Below are positions 1 through 8,207 of a stretch of 64,000 nt of DNA, one piece after another. The number at the start of each line of letters is the position of its first letter. Position 1 is the first letter of the stretch. The notes under the pieces were generated by a model. That model did no database searches and was not told the DNA's origin. It was given only the letters and a program-made list of their open reading frames with translations. The stretch covers positions 1-64,000 of the forward strand of contig CAKUXR010000013.1 of NCBI GenBank assembly GCA_934700615.1. The letters are read 5' to 3'. Both the position numbers and the translations under genes were made by a program. Source of the stretch: an uncultured Bacteroidales bacterium (GTDB lineage Bacteria; Bacteroidota; Bacteroidia; Bacteroidales; UBA932).

Positions 1-587
1 GCACCTGCAACATCCTTGAGTTCAGTACCATCCAGTTTGAAAAGATGCGGTGCAGCCTCGCCATTTTCATTAGGAGAAGTACCTACCACATAAGGCACAC
101 CGTCTTTAGGATTGACAGCAAGAGCAGGAGTGTACTTGACATTAAGCGCCGTCTCCGCCACCTTGCTCCATTTCGCCGGCCCGGCAATCTTTACCGAAAG
201 TTTATAAGCCTTGTAGTTGTTCTTCAGGAACACGACAAGCTGAACATCAGAAGAACAGTCAATCGGAGTCGATCCGCTTACAATGTCATTTCCGTCAGGA
301 GCTCCGCTGGCGTCAGCAACATTGACAGAAGCCCCTTCCGTTACCGTAAACTCAGGGACGAGGGTCTTGAGCGCGTCAGGGTCAGTACCGTAAGGCAGGG
401 TGAAACTGATGACATCAGAATTGAAATTCTCTTCAATATAATCAGTCTTAAGGACACCTGCATTGTCCTTTGCATAGAAGCCGAAAGAAGAAAAAGATAC
501 GGGGATGACCTCGTTTTCCTTGTTCTTGTCACATGCTGCAAGGAGTGCTACACTCGCCAGGGCAGCCAAAAAAGTTCGTTTACTCAT
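1..587 (-). CDS. Lipoprotein with DUF5018-like Ig domain, C-terminal part outside window
   Basis: This is the last visible gene of the leftmost SusC/SusD operon, and it runs off the left edge with about 195 codons visible. The start is the ATG at 587, which gives a lipoprotein signal peptide with the lipobox ending LLAAC-D at Cys19. Residues of about 28-120 (pattern FTLPYGTDPDALKTLVP, then a GSTPIDCSS segment) resemble the Ig-like DUF5018 fold common in Bacteroidota surface lipoproteins. After that begins a stretch (YTPALAVNPKDGVPYVVG) that looks like the first blade of a repeat or propeller domain. It starts 17 bp after the preceding lipoprotein gene, so it is probably co-transcribed with it. 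By its position after SusD it is likely a surface lipoprotein involved in ligand binding, but the ligand is unknown. Confidence 0.75.
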   Translation of the reverse strand, partial: MSKRTFLAALASVALLAACDKNKENEVIPVSFSSFGFYAKDNAGVLKTDYIEENFNSDVISFTLPYGTDPDALKTLVPEFTVTEGASVNVADASGAPDGNDIVSGSTPIDCSSDVQLVVFLKNNYKAYKLSVKIAGPAKWSKVAETALNVKYTPALAVNPKDGVPYVVGTSPNENGEAAPHLFKLDGTELKDVAG

Positions 588-603
588 AAGTTTATAAAAT
601 TAA

Positions 604-1083
604 TCATTTCGAACGATATTTGCGTATAACCAGGTCCTTCATCAGCCTGTCGGGTCCGGGATAACCGAGCGTAACCCCCTCTGCCGACAAAAGACTTATC
701 GTGACCGTATTGTCCTTAGTCTCATCAATATCATGCGGCAGCCAGTCAATCTTGATTGTCTGCTCATAAATGCCGGGCATGAACGTAATCTTCCCTCCGA
801 CCGTAACAACCTTGTAATCAATGCCTTCCGACAATCCGTCCCCACAAGTCACTGCAAAACTGACAACAATCGGAGCGGACGGCTTCGGACCGGTATAATG
901 CACTGTATATGAGCCGGTAAACTCACCTTCCGCATCGATGCTGACCACCGACGACTTCGCGGTGTCGAAAGCAACGAAAGCACCGTCAAACGTCTCAATC
1001 TTATTGCATGCCACTGTCAATGCCAATGCCGCCAGAAGACAAGGCAACTTCCATAAAATCCTATCAATCAACCTCATAACCAT
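604..1083 (-). CDS. DUF4843-like SusCD-associated lipoprotein
   Basis: A 159-residue lipoprotein with a hydrophobic leader and a lipobox cysteine (LTVAC-NKIE) near residue 26. The mature part starts with a short FVAFDTAKSSV segment and then forms a predicted all-beta domain (YTVHYTGPKPSAPIVVSF, TFMPGIYEQTIKIDW), in the style of DUF4843 and Calx-beta lipoproteins. Such genes commonly sit directly after susD in Bacteroidota operons of unknown substrate, as this one does, 10 bp after the SusD stop codon. An ATG two codons further in (1077) is an equally plausible start. The family call rests on layout and general pattern rather than on a specific catalytic motif. It probably lies on the outer membrane as an accessory to the SusCD complex. 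Confidence 0.65.
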   Translation of the reverse strand: MVMRLIDRILWKLPCLLAALALTVACNKIETFDGAFVAFDTAKSSVVSIDAEGEFTGSYTVHYTGPKPSAPIVVSFAVTCGDGLSEGIDYKVVTVGGKITFMPGIYEQTIKIDWLPHDIDETKDNTVTISLLSAEGVTLGYPGPDRLMKDLVIRKYRSK

Positions 1084-1093
1084 TTAATATCAA

Positions 1094-2551
1094 CTACCTC
1101 TGTGTACTGTTTACCGGATTGGGCTGCATCGACTTGTTCGCATCCAGTTCGACAAGCGGAATCGGAAGAACGAACCTGTCGTCCGGATAAGTCAATGTCA
1201 ATACTGACGAGCCGCAAGCCGCATCCCTTGTCAATGTCTCATGCCTTCTGGTCAAGTCAAACAACCTGTGGCCCTCCAGAAAAAGTTCCTTGATCCTCTC
1301 CCTCTGGACAATCGCGGCCAAATCATCAATGCCGGAAAACGTGACATTGATGTCAGAAGCCTTCACTCCCCTTGCCCTGGCCTCCAGAGTCGCGATATCC
1401 GAAACTGCCGTATCGGCATCACCGTCATGGCAGGCAGCCTCAGCCCTGATGAGATACATCTCGGAGAGCCTGAGAACAAACGGGTCATATCGCTTCTGCG
1501 TCTCGGCAACATCTTCAGTATCAATAAATTTCATGCATACTCCCGAATACTCCGTACCATCCGCAGCTTTATATGAAAGCAGTTCAGAACGGACATCTGA
1601 ACCGGTCCACGAACCGGCATCTGAAGAGAAAATGTCCAGAAGTTTGCCGGACGGATACATCTGAGGACTGGTGTAGTCAAACATTGACCTCAACTTTGCG
1701 GTTCCGGAAAGGCCATTGAGCCTGAATATCGCCTCATTTCCTTCCTTGCGGCCGCAGAACATCGCCACATAATCCGCACGAGGCGTCAATGACAGACCGT
1801 AGTCCGATATGACCTCTGAAGCGTATTTCTTGGCATCCGTATAGTTTCCCATATAAAGACAAACCCTGGCCATCAATGCCTTGCAGGCCGCCGGCGACGC
1901 ATAGAAACAGCCCTTGGTCCAGCCGTCTGCAAACATGTCCAGCGAAGTCTGGAGATCGCCGAGAATCTGCTTATAGGTAACTGATGCAGAACTTCTTGCA
2001 ATCTTGGACTTCACATCCGGTATAGTGGTCATGACGGCAGTCCCAAGATGGGAAGCATCACTGCTGTACGTATAGGTCTGGCCATAGACGAGGCAGAGGT
2101 CCAGATGAACCAAAGCCCTCAGAAAGTAGGCCTGTGCAATGTAGTTCCTTACAGTCGCGGCCTGCTGAGGGAAACGGTCAGAAACAGAAGGACCATACTG
2201 GATAACCTCATTGGCATTGGCAATTATCTCATATCCGTTCTTCCAGATATAGCCCACGGCAGTAGTTTCCTCATTCTCATCCGAGATGAAATCGAATTGC
2301 TGCCTCCACTCGGATGCTGATGACTGGAAACGGATGAGATCGCCTGCCACTTCCGGGTACAGGACCATATAATTGTCATAGAACTTGTACGTAAGCCCAT
2401 AAATGCCGTTTACCGCAGCATCCAGAGCGTAAACATCTGAGTAGAAGTTCTTTATGGAAGTCTTGCCAGTCTTTTCCACTTCCAGGAAATGGCACGAGGC
2501 CAGCGCCGGAAGCAGCATCAGAAAAGCAAATATATTCTTGAGAGTTTTCAT
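1094..2551 (-). CDS. SusD/RagB family outer-membrane lipoprotein
   Basis: A SusD-type nutrient-binding lipoprotein of about 485 residues, the normal size for the family. The ATG at 2551 is preferred over the one at 2569 because it places a signal peptide (MKTLKNIFAFLM, lipobox LASC-HFLEVE) right at the N-terminus. Family hallmarks include the N-terminal FLEVEKTGKTS segment, TPR-like helices with YFLRALVHLDLCLVYG, and the C-terminal block RERIKELFLEGHRLFDLTRR followed by FVLPIPLVELDANKSMQPNP. It lies 48 bp downstream of the SusC gene and before two small lipoprotein genes. SusD lipoproteins form the lid over the SusC barrel; the substrate here cannot be read from the sequence, as no glycoside hydrolase or peptidase is visible in the operon. 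Confidence 0.92.
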   Translation of the reverse strand: MKTLKNIFAFLMLLPALASCHFLEVEKTGKTSIKNFYSDVYALDAAVNGIYGLTYKFYDNYMVLYPEVAGDLIRFQSSASEWRQQFDFISDENEETTAVGYIWKNGYEIIANANEVIQYGPSVSDRFPQQAATVRNYIAQAYFLRALVHLDLCLVYGQTYTYSSDASHLGTAVMTTIPDVKSKIARSSASVTYKQILGDLQTSLDMFADGWTKGCFYASPAACKALMARVCLYMGNYTDAKKYASEVISDYGLSLTPRADYVAMFCGRKEGNEAIFRLNGLSGTAKLRSMFDYTSPQMYPSGKLLDIFSSDAGSWTGSDVRSELLSYKAADGTEYSGVCMKFIDTEDVAETQKRYDPFVLRLSEMYLIRAEAACHDGDADTAVSDIATLEARARGVKASDINVTFSGIDDLAAIVQRERIKELFLEGHRLFDLTRRHETLTRDAACGSSVLTLTYPDDRFVLPIPLVELDANKSMQPNPVNSTQR

Positions 2552-2599
2552 ATTGTCATTGATATTCATGTTCTATCTCCACCTAAATCCGGCATTGGG

Positions 2600-5500
2600 C
2601 TAAAAACCGACATTGATGCCCAGGGTCAATGTCCTTGTGCGCGGATAGCCGTACATCATTGTCTTATATGAGTTCAGGCCCTTCTTCTGGTCCGGCGTGA
2701 ACAGATAAAGATTGTCGATTATGAGGGAAGCGGAAGCGCTCTTGAGCCTCATCTTCGCAAGCAGACTCTGAGGAATGTTGTATGTCAATGCCACATTGGT
2801 CAGGTCGAAGTTGGTCCTGTTGTAGAGGAACCTTGTGGAGTTCATCGCAGACTTCGAAGAAAGGTTGGAGACCTTCGGGAACTTGGAAGGGACGCCTGCA
2901 GTGGTCCACCTGTATTTATAGACTTCCACGGCCTGGTTTTCACTGATGATGTCATATCCGTCCTTGAAGTAAAGACCTGCATAGGTAGGCAATGCGTAAC
3001 CACCTATCAGATAATTGATTTGGAATGACAATGTCCAGTTTTTCCAGCTCAGGTTGTTCACGAGTCCTCCGCTCAGGAGCGGTGTCCTGGTCTTGAACGG
3101 AACCCTGTTCGCAGTGCTGAAAGTCCGTGTAATGTTCCCGTTCTTGTCATACCACATCGGCGAGCCGTCGCTCGGGTCAACTCCTGCCCATCTGACAAGG
3201 TTCCAGGTCTGTGAGTCATATCCTTCCATCCACGCATATGAACCGAAACTTGTAGGGACACCGTTATACAGTTCAAGTATCTTGTTCGAGTTGTGCGCCA
3301 TATTGAAATTCGTCGTCCAGGTGAAGTTCCTGCGGGCGAAATTGGTGCTGGAAAGGGAAAGTTCAATGCCGGTGTTTCTCATTCTTCCTATATTGGAAGA
3401 TATTCTGTCTGAAGACAATACACGCGATACATATATCTTGCTCAGCATGTCGCTGGTGACATTGTCATAATATTCCAGTTCAATGTCGAGGATCTTCTTG
3501 AGTTCGATACGTACACCGGCATTGATCATCCTGGTCTTCTCCCACGAGAGTCCCGGATTCGGCACGGAACCGATTACGGCTCCGGTGTTTCCGGCATACG
3601 AGTAACTGCTTCCGTAAACGTAAGTCCCGTCGGCTCCGGAGGTATCGACACGCGAGTTTCCGGTGAATCCGAACGAGGCCTTGAATTTCAGCATCTTGAC
3701 CAGTTCGCTATGGAAAAACCTTTCCTTGTGGACATTCCATGACAAGCCGGCTGACCAGAAGTTGGACCACCGTGAGTATTCCCCGAAGTCGGAGTTTCCG
3801 TCACGCCTGACATTGAAAGAAGCGTAATACCTTGAATCATAAGAATATACCGCTCTTCCGAGAAAAGACATCTTCCTTTCGACATTGGCTGAACTGTAGC
3901 CCTTTCTGGACGACTCGTCAGCGTAACCGACTTCCTGGATGTTGTCATTCATGAAGCCGCTGCCTGTCGCGTAAAGAGTCTGGTATTTTACCTGCCTGAG
4001 TTCAATGCCGGCATACGCACTCACGCTGTGCTTGTCAGCGAACTTTCTGTCGAAGTTAAGTCTCTCGACATTGGTCCAGTTCATATATGAGGCGTCCGCC
4101 CTTCTGGAACTGCCCTTCGGATTCCCGGCAGAATCCATTCCGTCAAGCGTCACGCGGGAATAGTAAATATCCTCATTACTATGGGTATAGTCAATAGCAT
4201 ATTGCGCCGTAAATTTCAGTCCGTCAATAATTTTCACTTCTGCGGAGAAGTTTGCCGAAGTCACCACCGAACGCTGCCTGTTAGTATTGGCCTCACGTTT
4301 CGGAACCTCGTTTTTGGTAAACTTCTGCATTGTCCATCCTCCTGTCGCCGAGTCATATACCTTGTTGTACAGTCGGAACGAACCGTCATTCATATAAGGC
4401 TCCAGGATAGGCAAGGTCTCCAGATAGCCCCTGTATAGAGGGAACAAATCATTGTCATTATAGGAAGCGGAAAGCTGAGCATTGACCTTCAGCCATTTTG
4501 TGAAGTCATAAGTATTTCTGGTCCTGAATGAAAAACGCTGCTGGCTATCACCCTTGACCGTATTGTCGGTACGGTAGTAAGAGCCTGTCACATAATTGGA
4601 TAACTTGTCCATACCGCTCGTAAGGGACACATCAGCATACAGGTTGGTTCCCATTCCGAAATACTCCCCGGACCAGTCAGTATCAGTCGTAGAATATGAG
4701 TTGTAGTCATTGTCCTGATAAGGGAAAGAACCGAGACTGTTGCCGGCATTGACCCAAGCCTCTTTTGCGACCTCGAGGTACTGCTTCTGGCTCATCATGC
4801 GGAACTCGGTGCTCTTGTCGATGGCCGCGACTCCGAAATTCACTCTCGCACTCACCGATAGAGGCTTGTTCCTGGCTCCGGATTTCGTGGTCACGAGGAT
4901 GACTCCGTTGGAACCGTCCGCACCGTAAATCGTGACCTGGTCAGCATCCTTCAATACTGTAATCGATTCAATATCATCAGGATTAATGTATGAAAGAGGT
5001 GAAACCGTATAAGATGTACCGGCCATCTGGTTGGTCCGTCCTCCAGTATATACAGGCACGCCGTCGATAACCCAAAGGGGTTCGTTAGATGCGCTCAGGG
5101 AAGCCTCGCCCCTGATTCGGGTCTCGTATCTGCTTCTGGTCGTACCCGCAGCATCCGTATTCGGTTCAATGGTCATGCCCGGCACGAGGCCGCTCAGGAG
5201 ATTGTCAATGCGGGTTTTCGGCTTATCCTTAAGTTGGTCGGCATTGACCTGAAACGCACTTCCGATGAGGTCTTCCCTGCTTTGTTTCGTACCATAGGCC
5301 CCGACAATCACAGAGCCTTCCAGCTCATTGTCTTCTTCCAGACGCACGTTCAAGGACCTCTGCGAAGAGACTGATATTTCCAGAGTTTTCATTCCAAGAT
5401 ACTGGAACACAAGCACATAAGACTTCCCTTCTCCCGGTGCGGCGATACTGTAGTTTCCATCAATGTCAGCCGTAGTGCCGATTTTGGTTCCGCGTATCAT

Positions 5501-5695
5501 CACACTCGCCCCCGCCAGCGGTTCCCCGTCAGCGGTCGTGATCTTTCCTGTTACCTTATCGGCAACTTTATCTGTGACATTGCTTGGATTTGACCCTGCG
5601 AAGACTTCCGACGCCCGGGAAACCGGTGCCGAAAACAATAAACATAAGATAGCCAATGCAAATCGGCCATAAAAATTTTGTCCAGTCCATTTCAT
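2600..5695 (-). CDS. SusC/RagA family TonB-dependent transporter
   Basis: An outer-membrane TonB-dependent transporter of about 1031 residues. Order of parts: signal peptide, CarboxypepD_reg-like domain (VTGKITTADGEPLAGASVMI, IGTTADIDGNYSI), TonB-box/plug region (GAYGTKQSREDLIGSAFQV, LLSGLVPGMTIEPN, WVIDGVPVYTG, ITVLKDADQVTIYG), then a long beta-barrel ending in TLGINVGF with a terminal aromatic residue. The ATG at 5695 is used; a TTG three codons upstream overlaps a TAnnTTTG promoter box and is unlikely to be translated. It is the first gene of a four-gene operon with SusD and two lipoproteins. TonB energises import of whatever SusD captures. Confidence 0.93.
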   Translation of the reverse strand: MKWTGQNFYGRFALAILCLLFSAPVSRASEVFAGSNPSNVTDKVADKVTGKITTADGEPLAGASVMIRGTKIGTTADIDGNYSIAAPGEGKSYVLVFQYLGMKTLEISVSSQRSLNVRLEEDNELEGSVIVGAYGTKQSREDLIGSAFQVNADQLKDKPKTRIDNLLSGLVPGMTIEPNTDAAGTTRSRYETRIRGEASLSASNEPLWVIDGVPVYTGGRTNQMAGTSYTVSPLSYINPDDIESITVLKDADQVTIYGADGSNGVILVTTKSGARNKPLSVSARVNFGVAAIDKSTEFRMMSQKQYLEVAKEAWVNAGNSLGSFPYQDNDYNSYSTTDTDWSGEYFGMGTNLYADVSLTSGMDKLSNYVTGSYYRTDNTVKGDSQQRFSFRTRNTYDFTKWLKVNAQLSASYNDNDLFPLYRGYLETLPILEPYMNDGSFRLYNKVYDSATGGWTMQKFTKNEVPKREANTNRQRSVVTSANFSAEVKIIDGLKFTAQYAIDYTHSNEDIYYSRVTLDGMDSAGNPKGSSRRADASYMNWTNVERLNFDRKFADKHSVSAYAGIELRQVKYQTLYATGSGFMNDNIQEVGYADESSRKGYSSANVERKMSFLGRAVYSYDSRYYASFNVRRDGNSDFGEYSRWSNFWSAGLSWNVHKERFFHSELVKMLKFKASFGFTGNSRVDTSGADGTYVYGSSYSYAGNTGAVIGSVPNPGLSWEKTRMINAGVRIELKKILDIELEYYDNVTSDMLSKIYVSRVLSSDRISSNIGRMRNTGIELSLSSTNFARRNFTWTTNFNMAHNSNKILELYNGVPTSFGSYAWMEGYDSQTWNLVRWAGVDPSDGSPMWYDKNGNITRTFSTANRVPFKTRTPLLSGGLVNNLSWKNWTLSFQINYLIGGYALPTYAGLYFKDGYDIISENQAVEVYKYRWTTAGVPSKFPKVSNLSSKSAMNSTRFLYNRTNFDLTNVALTYNIPQSLLAKMRLKSASASLIIDNLYLFTPDQKKGLNSYKTMMYGYPRTRTLTLGINVGF

Positions 5696-5701
5696 ATCGC
5701 T

Positions 5702-5709
5702 CAAATATA
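5702..5709 (-). promoter_or_regulatory. Putative -7 box (TATATTTG) of the first SusC operon
   Basis: On the minus strand this reads TATATTTG, an exact match to the Bacteroidales -7 consensus TAnnTTTG. It ends only 7 nt before the ATG at 5695. If used, transcription would start at or next to the start codon, giving a leaderless or nearly leaderless mRNA. No convincing -33 element was picked out. Confidence 0.45.
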
Positions 5710-5756
5710 AGAATTTTTTGACAATATCCTCATGTCCGGAAAATATGCCATAATCT

Positions 5757-5838
5757 GAGAAACCATTTTTTGAAATGATTGAGTTATTTTTTGAGGATTA
5801 CTTAAGATGATGCAGGTTATTTTATTAAAGTTACTAAA
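5757..5838 (+). repeat. Tandem end-fragments of the palindromic repeat family
   Basis: Bases 5801-5838 match the left arm of the element at 50171-50208 in reverse complement at about 35 of 38 positions, beginning with CTTAAGATGATGCAGG. Directly before it, 5781-5805 (GAGTTATTTTTTGAGGATTA and on) closely resembles the reverse complement of the left end of the element at 20829. A third, degenerate unit (CCATTTTTTGAAATGATT) precedes that. All three point the same way, ending towards the promoter of the gene at 5858. They may be remnants of mobile repeats or a reused regulatory sequence. Confidence 0.6.
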
Positions 5839-5842
5839 TTTG
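5835..5842 (+). promoter_or_regulatory. Putative -7 box (TAAATTTG) for the oxidoreductase gene
   Basis: An exact TAnnTTTG match 16 nt before the ATG at 5858. It directly follows, and overlaps, the end of the repeat fragment at 5801-5838, so the repeat end supplies the promoter's upstream region. Confidence 0.5.
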
Positions 5843-5857
5843 CGAAAAATCTAAATT

Positions 5858-6433
5858 ATGGAAAGACTTCTAGTAATCGACTCCTGCATGAGACCGGAGT
5901 CCAGAACAAGGAAGATTCTCGAAGCAGCGAAAGAGGCGCTCGCGTCAAGGTACGAGATTGAATGCATTGATGTCAATGCTGCCGGTTTGCTGCCGATTAC
6001 TCCTGAAGTTCTGGCGGAAAGGACTTCCGGCATTGTCCCTGAACCGATTGTGGCATTGGCAAGAAAAATAGCTGCCGCCGACAGGCTGGTGGTTGCCGCT
6101 CCTTTCTGGGACATGAGTTTCCCTGCAGCATTGAAAACATTCTTCGAGAACATGTCCCTTTTCGGTGTGACTTTCACTGACAACGGAGAGACTTGCGTCG
6201 GTTTGTGCCGATGCAAGAAGGTGATGTACATCACGACAAGGGGTATGAATATCGAAACCGGAAGCCTGAGAGACCAGGGAAGTTCTTACATTCAGGCCCT
6301 GTCTTCATTGTGGGGTCTGGGAGAAGTGACTACTGTGGCTGTCTGGAATCTGGATTATCTTTCTCCTGAAGAGGTGGACAAGAAAGTCAGAGAGGCCTCG
6401 TCTCTGGTAAAGGCATTGGCCGTATCGTTCTGA
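5858..6433 (+). CDS. Flavodoxin-fold NAD(P)H oxidoreductase (azoreductase/quinone-reductase type)
   Basis: A 191-residue protein of the flavodoxin-like FMN-dependent NADH-azoreductase/NQO superfamily, which uses NAD(P)H and bound flavin to reduce quinones or azo compounds in the cytoplasm. Visible features are the N-terminal beta strand and phosphate-binding loop (LLVIDSCMRPESRTRKIL), the conserved AAPFWDMSFPAALKTFFE segment lining the flavin site, and the YITTRGMNIETGS region. The length fits the family. The TAAATTTG box 16 nt upstream supports the ATG at 5858. Neighbours are unrelated, so the natural substrate is not indicated. Cys-rich EC VGLCRCKK around residue 110-118 is a mild oddity. 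Confidence 0.8.
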   Translation: MERLLVIDSCMRPESRTRKILEAAKEALASRYEIECIDVNAAGLLPITPEVLAERTSGIVPEPIVALARKIAAADRLVVAAPFWDMSFPAALKTFFENMSLFGVTFTDNGETCVGLCRCKKVMYITTRGMNIETGSLRDQGSSYIQALSSLWGLGEVTTVAVWNLDYLSPEEVDKKVREASSLVKALAVSF

Positions 6434-6494
6434 AAAACACAGGTTCCACGTTTACGAAGCCTGCGCAACGTAACACAATAACAATCATATAGTT

Positions 6495-7124
6495 ATGGCA
6501 ATAAAAATTATAACGGAGCAGACTGGCGAGAGTCTGAAGGCAAAGAGTCATTGGTGGGGGTTTCCTGATTTGCCCGATGGCATTGACTTTCCCCTTCTGC
6601 CGGAGGCGGTGTGCGACGATGAGGGCGAGGACTTGATGACGTTCATTTGTCAGATAAGGATGGAGGAGATTGCCGGATATGATAAGGAGAACCTGCTTCC
6701 GCATGAAGGTATGCTTTATTTTTTCGCGGATCTGGATTATTTTCTCGGAGACTTGGATGCGCCTTGCGAGGGGCTTGGTTTCTGGCGGGAGGGAACATAT
6801 AAGGTCATCTATTCGCCTTATATTGAGCATCTTGATACTCATATTGTCGTAGATAAGGACGGTAATGACGCCTGCCTGCCGGCGGAGTATATCGGTTATG
6901 ATGAGGAGGATGAGGAGGACTATGGACACAAGTTGCTGGGAATACCGTTTTTCGATGAGGTCAGAGAGGAAGCGCCGGGATATGTTTCGCTGTTGCAGAT
7001 GGATGAGGATGACAGATGGAATCTGAGGTTCTACGACTGCGGGATGATGAATTTCCTGATAAGCAGGGAGGATTTGGCGGCCAGGAGATTTGACAAGGTC
7101 AAGTTGTATGTCCATTGTATGTAA
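6495..7124 (+). CDS. DUF1963 (YwqG-like) family protein
   Basis: A 209-residue cytoplasmic protein without signal peptide or membrane segment. The pattern SHWWGFPDLPDGIDFP near residue 20, FICQIRMEEIAGYD, GMLYFFADLDYFLG and the terminal half rich in acidic residues match the DUF1963/YwqG family, whose biochemical role is not established. The ORF is acidic, with runs of Asp/Glu around residue 137-141 (YDEEDEEDYG). It follows the oxidoreductase by 61 bp on the same strand and may share its transcript. The stop codon abuts a copy of the palindromic-repeat end at 7124-7149. Confidence 0.75.
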   Translation: MAIKIITEQTGESLKAKSHWWGFPDLPDGIDFPLLPEAVCDDEGEDLMTFICQIRMEEIAGYDKENLLPHEGMLYFFADLDYFLGDLDAPCEGLGFWREGTYKVIYSPYIEHLDTHIVVDKDGNDACLPAEYIGYDEEDEEDYGHKLLGIPFFDEVREEAPGYVSLLQMDEDDRWNLRFYDCGMMNFLISREDLAARRFDKVKLYVHCM

Positions 7125-7149
7125 GGCAACTTATTTTTTTCATGTTACT
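7124..7149 (+). repeat. Solo end of the palindromic repeat family
   Basis: These 26 bases are identical to the right end of the element at 50309-50334 (AGGCAACTTA, seven T, CATGTTACT). The copy starts within the stop codon of the preceding gene and ends 10 nt before a TATCTTTG promoter box. The rest of the element is missing. Confidence 0.7.
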
Positions 7150-7159
7150 AAATATAAGT

Positions 7160-7167
7160 TATCTTTG
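7160..7167 (+). promoter_or_regulatory. Putative -7 box (TATCTTTG) for the pentapeptide-repeat gene
   Basis: An exact TAnnTTTG match 25 nt before the ATG at 7193. The repeat end at 7124-7149 lies immediately upstream, where a -33 element or upstream activator would be. Confidence 0.55.
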
Positions 7168-7192
7168 TTTGTTGCAATAATTCGGAAAGCCT

Positions 7193-8161
7193 ATGGATAT
7201 CACAGAACTGAACAAGAAACTGAAAAGCGGAGAGCTTGTCGGTGAAGATTTGTCCGGCACCACGCTGGAAGGAGTGGATTTTACATCCTGCAAACTGAGG
7301 CAGGTAAGTTTCAAGGGTGCAAACCTGTTGCGCTGCCGATTCAGGAAAGCGGACATCGCCTGGTGTGACTTCCGCTACGCCCACGTCGAGGCGGGCACAT
7401 TTGAGGATGCAAATGTAGAGTTCTGCGACTTCTACAGGGCTCTGTTTGAAGGCATTGTCATATTCAACCATAGCACTTTCGGAGATTGCAGCTTCACGAA
7501 ATGCTATTTCGGGGACTCTGCGGTAATCCGCAAGGACAATCTGAAGGACGGGCGTCTGCTCCAGCAGGACAAGAAGGCATACAGGAAATTCCTGTGTGAC
7601 TGGCACGATTTGGGGACCGGAGACAGGAAGAATGACCTGGACCGCCAGTCCGACTGGAGTCCGGAAGGGGCGCTCAAGGGACGTTGGCTGGAAGCCGAGG
7701 AATTGTTCAAGAATTTCAATGCCCTCTGGTCAGGCAAAGGCTATATCGCGGACGGCAACTGGGCCTATGTCCGCGGACGCAGGATGGAACGCCGCAGGAT
7801 GATTTCGGATTACGCCAACCCAAGGGTCAGCATCGGACGGAAGATTGTCAATACATGGAGTATCCTTGTCAATTATTTCTCTGACATATTCTTCGGATTC
7901 GGAGAGTCAATGTTCAGGATGATAATGACTTACATTCTTACCGTCTTCATTTTCGCATGGGCGTTCACATCTAATGTCTCTCTTCTGGAATACAGTCAGG
8001 CCCTTGCAGTCAGCCTGAAGAACATGGCGGGCATGGATTCGGACATATTGCGTGACGTGTCTCCGTTCGTGGACATGCTCAATGTAGTGCAGACCACGAT
8101 CGGTATAATTCTGACCGGTATCTTCGGATTTATTCTCGGAAACAAGATACGTAACCAGTAG
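7193..8161 (+). CDS. Pentapeptide-repeat protein with C-terminal channel-like membrane domain
   Basis: A 322-residue protein. Residues of about 15-120 carry pentapeptide-type repeats with the A(N/D)LxxCxF style (FKGANLLRCRFRKADIAWCD, FEDANVEFCDFYRALFEG), which fold into a right-handed beta helix. A charged linker follows, and then two membrane segments (MIMTYILTVFIFAWAF and TIGIILTGIFGFILG) with a short re-entrant-like stretch between them (SLKNMAGMDSDILRDVS). This layout matches two-TM ion-channel (Ion_trans_2) fusions known in bacteria, but the usual potassium filter TVGYG is not present, so conduction is uncertain. It ends convergently with the FKBP gene across a hairpin. Confidence 0.75.
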   Translation: MDITELNKKLKSGELVGEDLSGTTLEGVDFTSCKLRQVSFKGANLLRCRFRKADIAWCDFRYAHVEAGTFEDANVEFCDFYRALFEGIVIFNHSTFGDCSFTKCYFGDSAVIRKDNLKDGRLLQQDKKAYRKFLCDWHDLGTGDRKNDLDRQSDWSPEGALKGRWLEAEELFKNFNALWSGKGYIADGNWAYVRGRRMERRRMISDYANPRVSIGRKIVNTWSILVNYFSDIFFGFGESMFRMIMTYILTVFIFAWAFTSNVSLLEYSQALAVSLKNMAGMDSDILRDVSPFVDMLNVVQTTIGIILTGIFGFILGNKIRNQ

Positions 8162-8173
8162 TTACCGTACTCG

Positions 8174-8203
8174 AGTTTCGCAAACTATCGGACTCGCGAA
8201 ACT
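8174..8203. terminator. Hairpin between convergent genes
   Basis: The arms AGTTTCGC (8174-8181) and GCGAAACT (8196-8203) pair perfectly around a 14-nt loop. The hairpin lies between the convergent stops at 8161 and 8208. There is no long T run on either side, so termination is a modest guess. Confidence 0.45.
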
Positions 8204-8207
8204 AGGG

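Noticed and set aside
45..629. Plus-strand open frame at the left edge
   Set aside because: Antisense to a lipoprotein gene (1-587, minus) with clear signal peptide and domain; the plus-strand frame resembles no protein.
6495..7124. Acidic cytoplasmic protein as an anti-restriction DNA mimic
   Set aside because: The DUF1963 pattern explains the sequence better, and no phage or plasmid context exists.
5801..7149. Composite mobile element bounded by the two repeat ends
   Set aside because: The ends are in direct, not inverted, orientation, are of different arm types, and no transposase lies between them.
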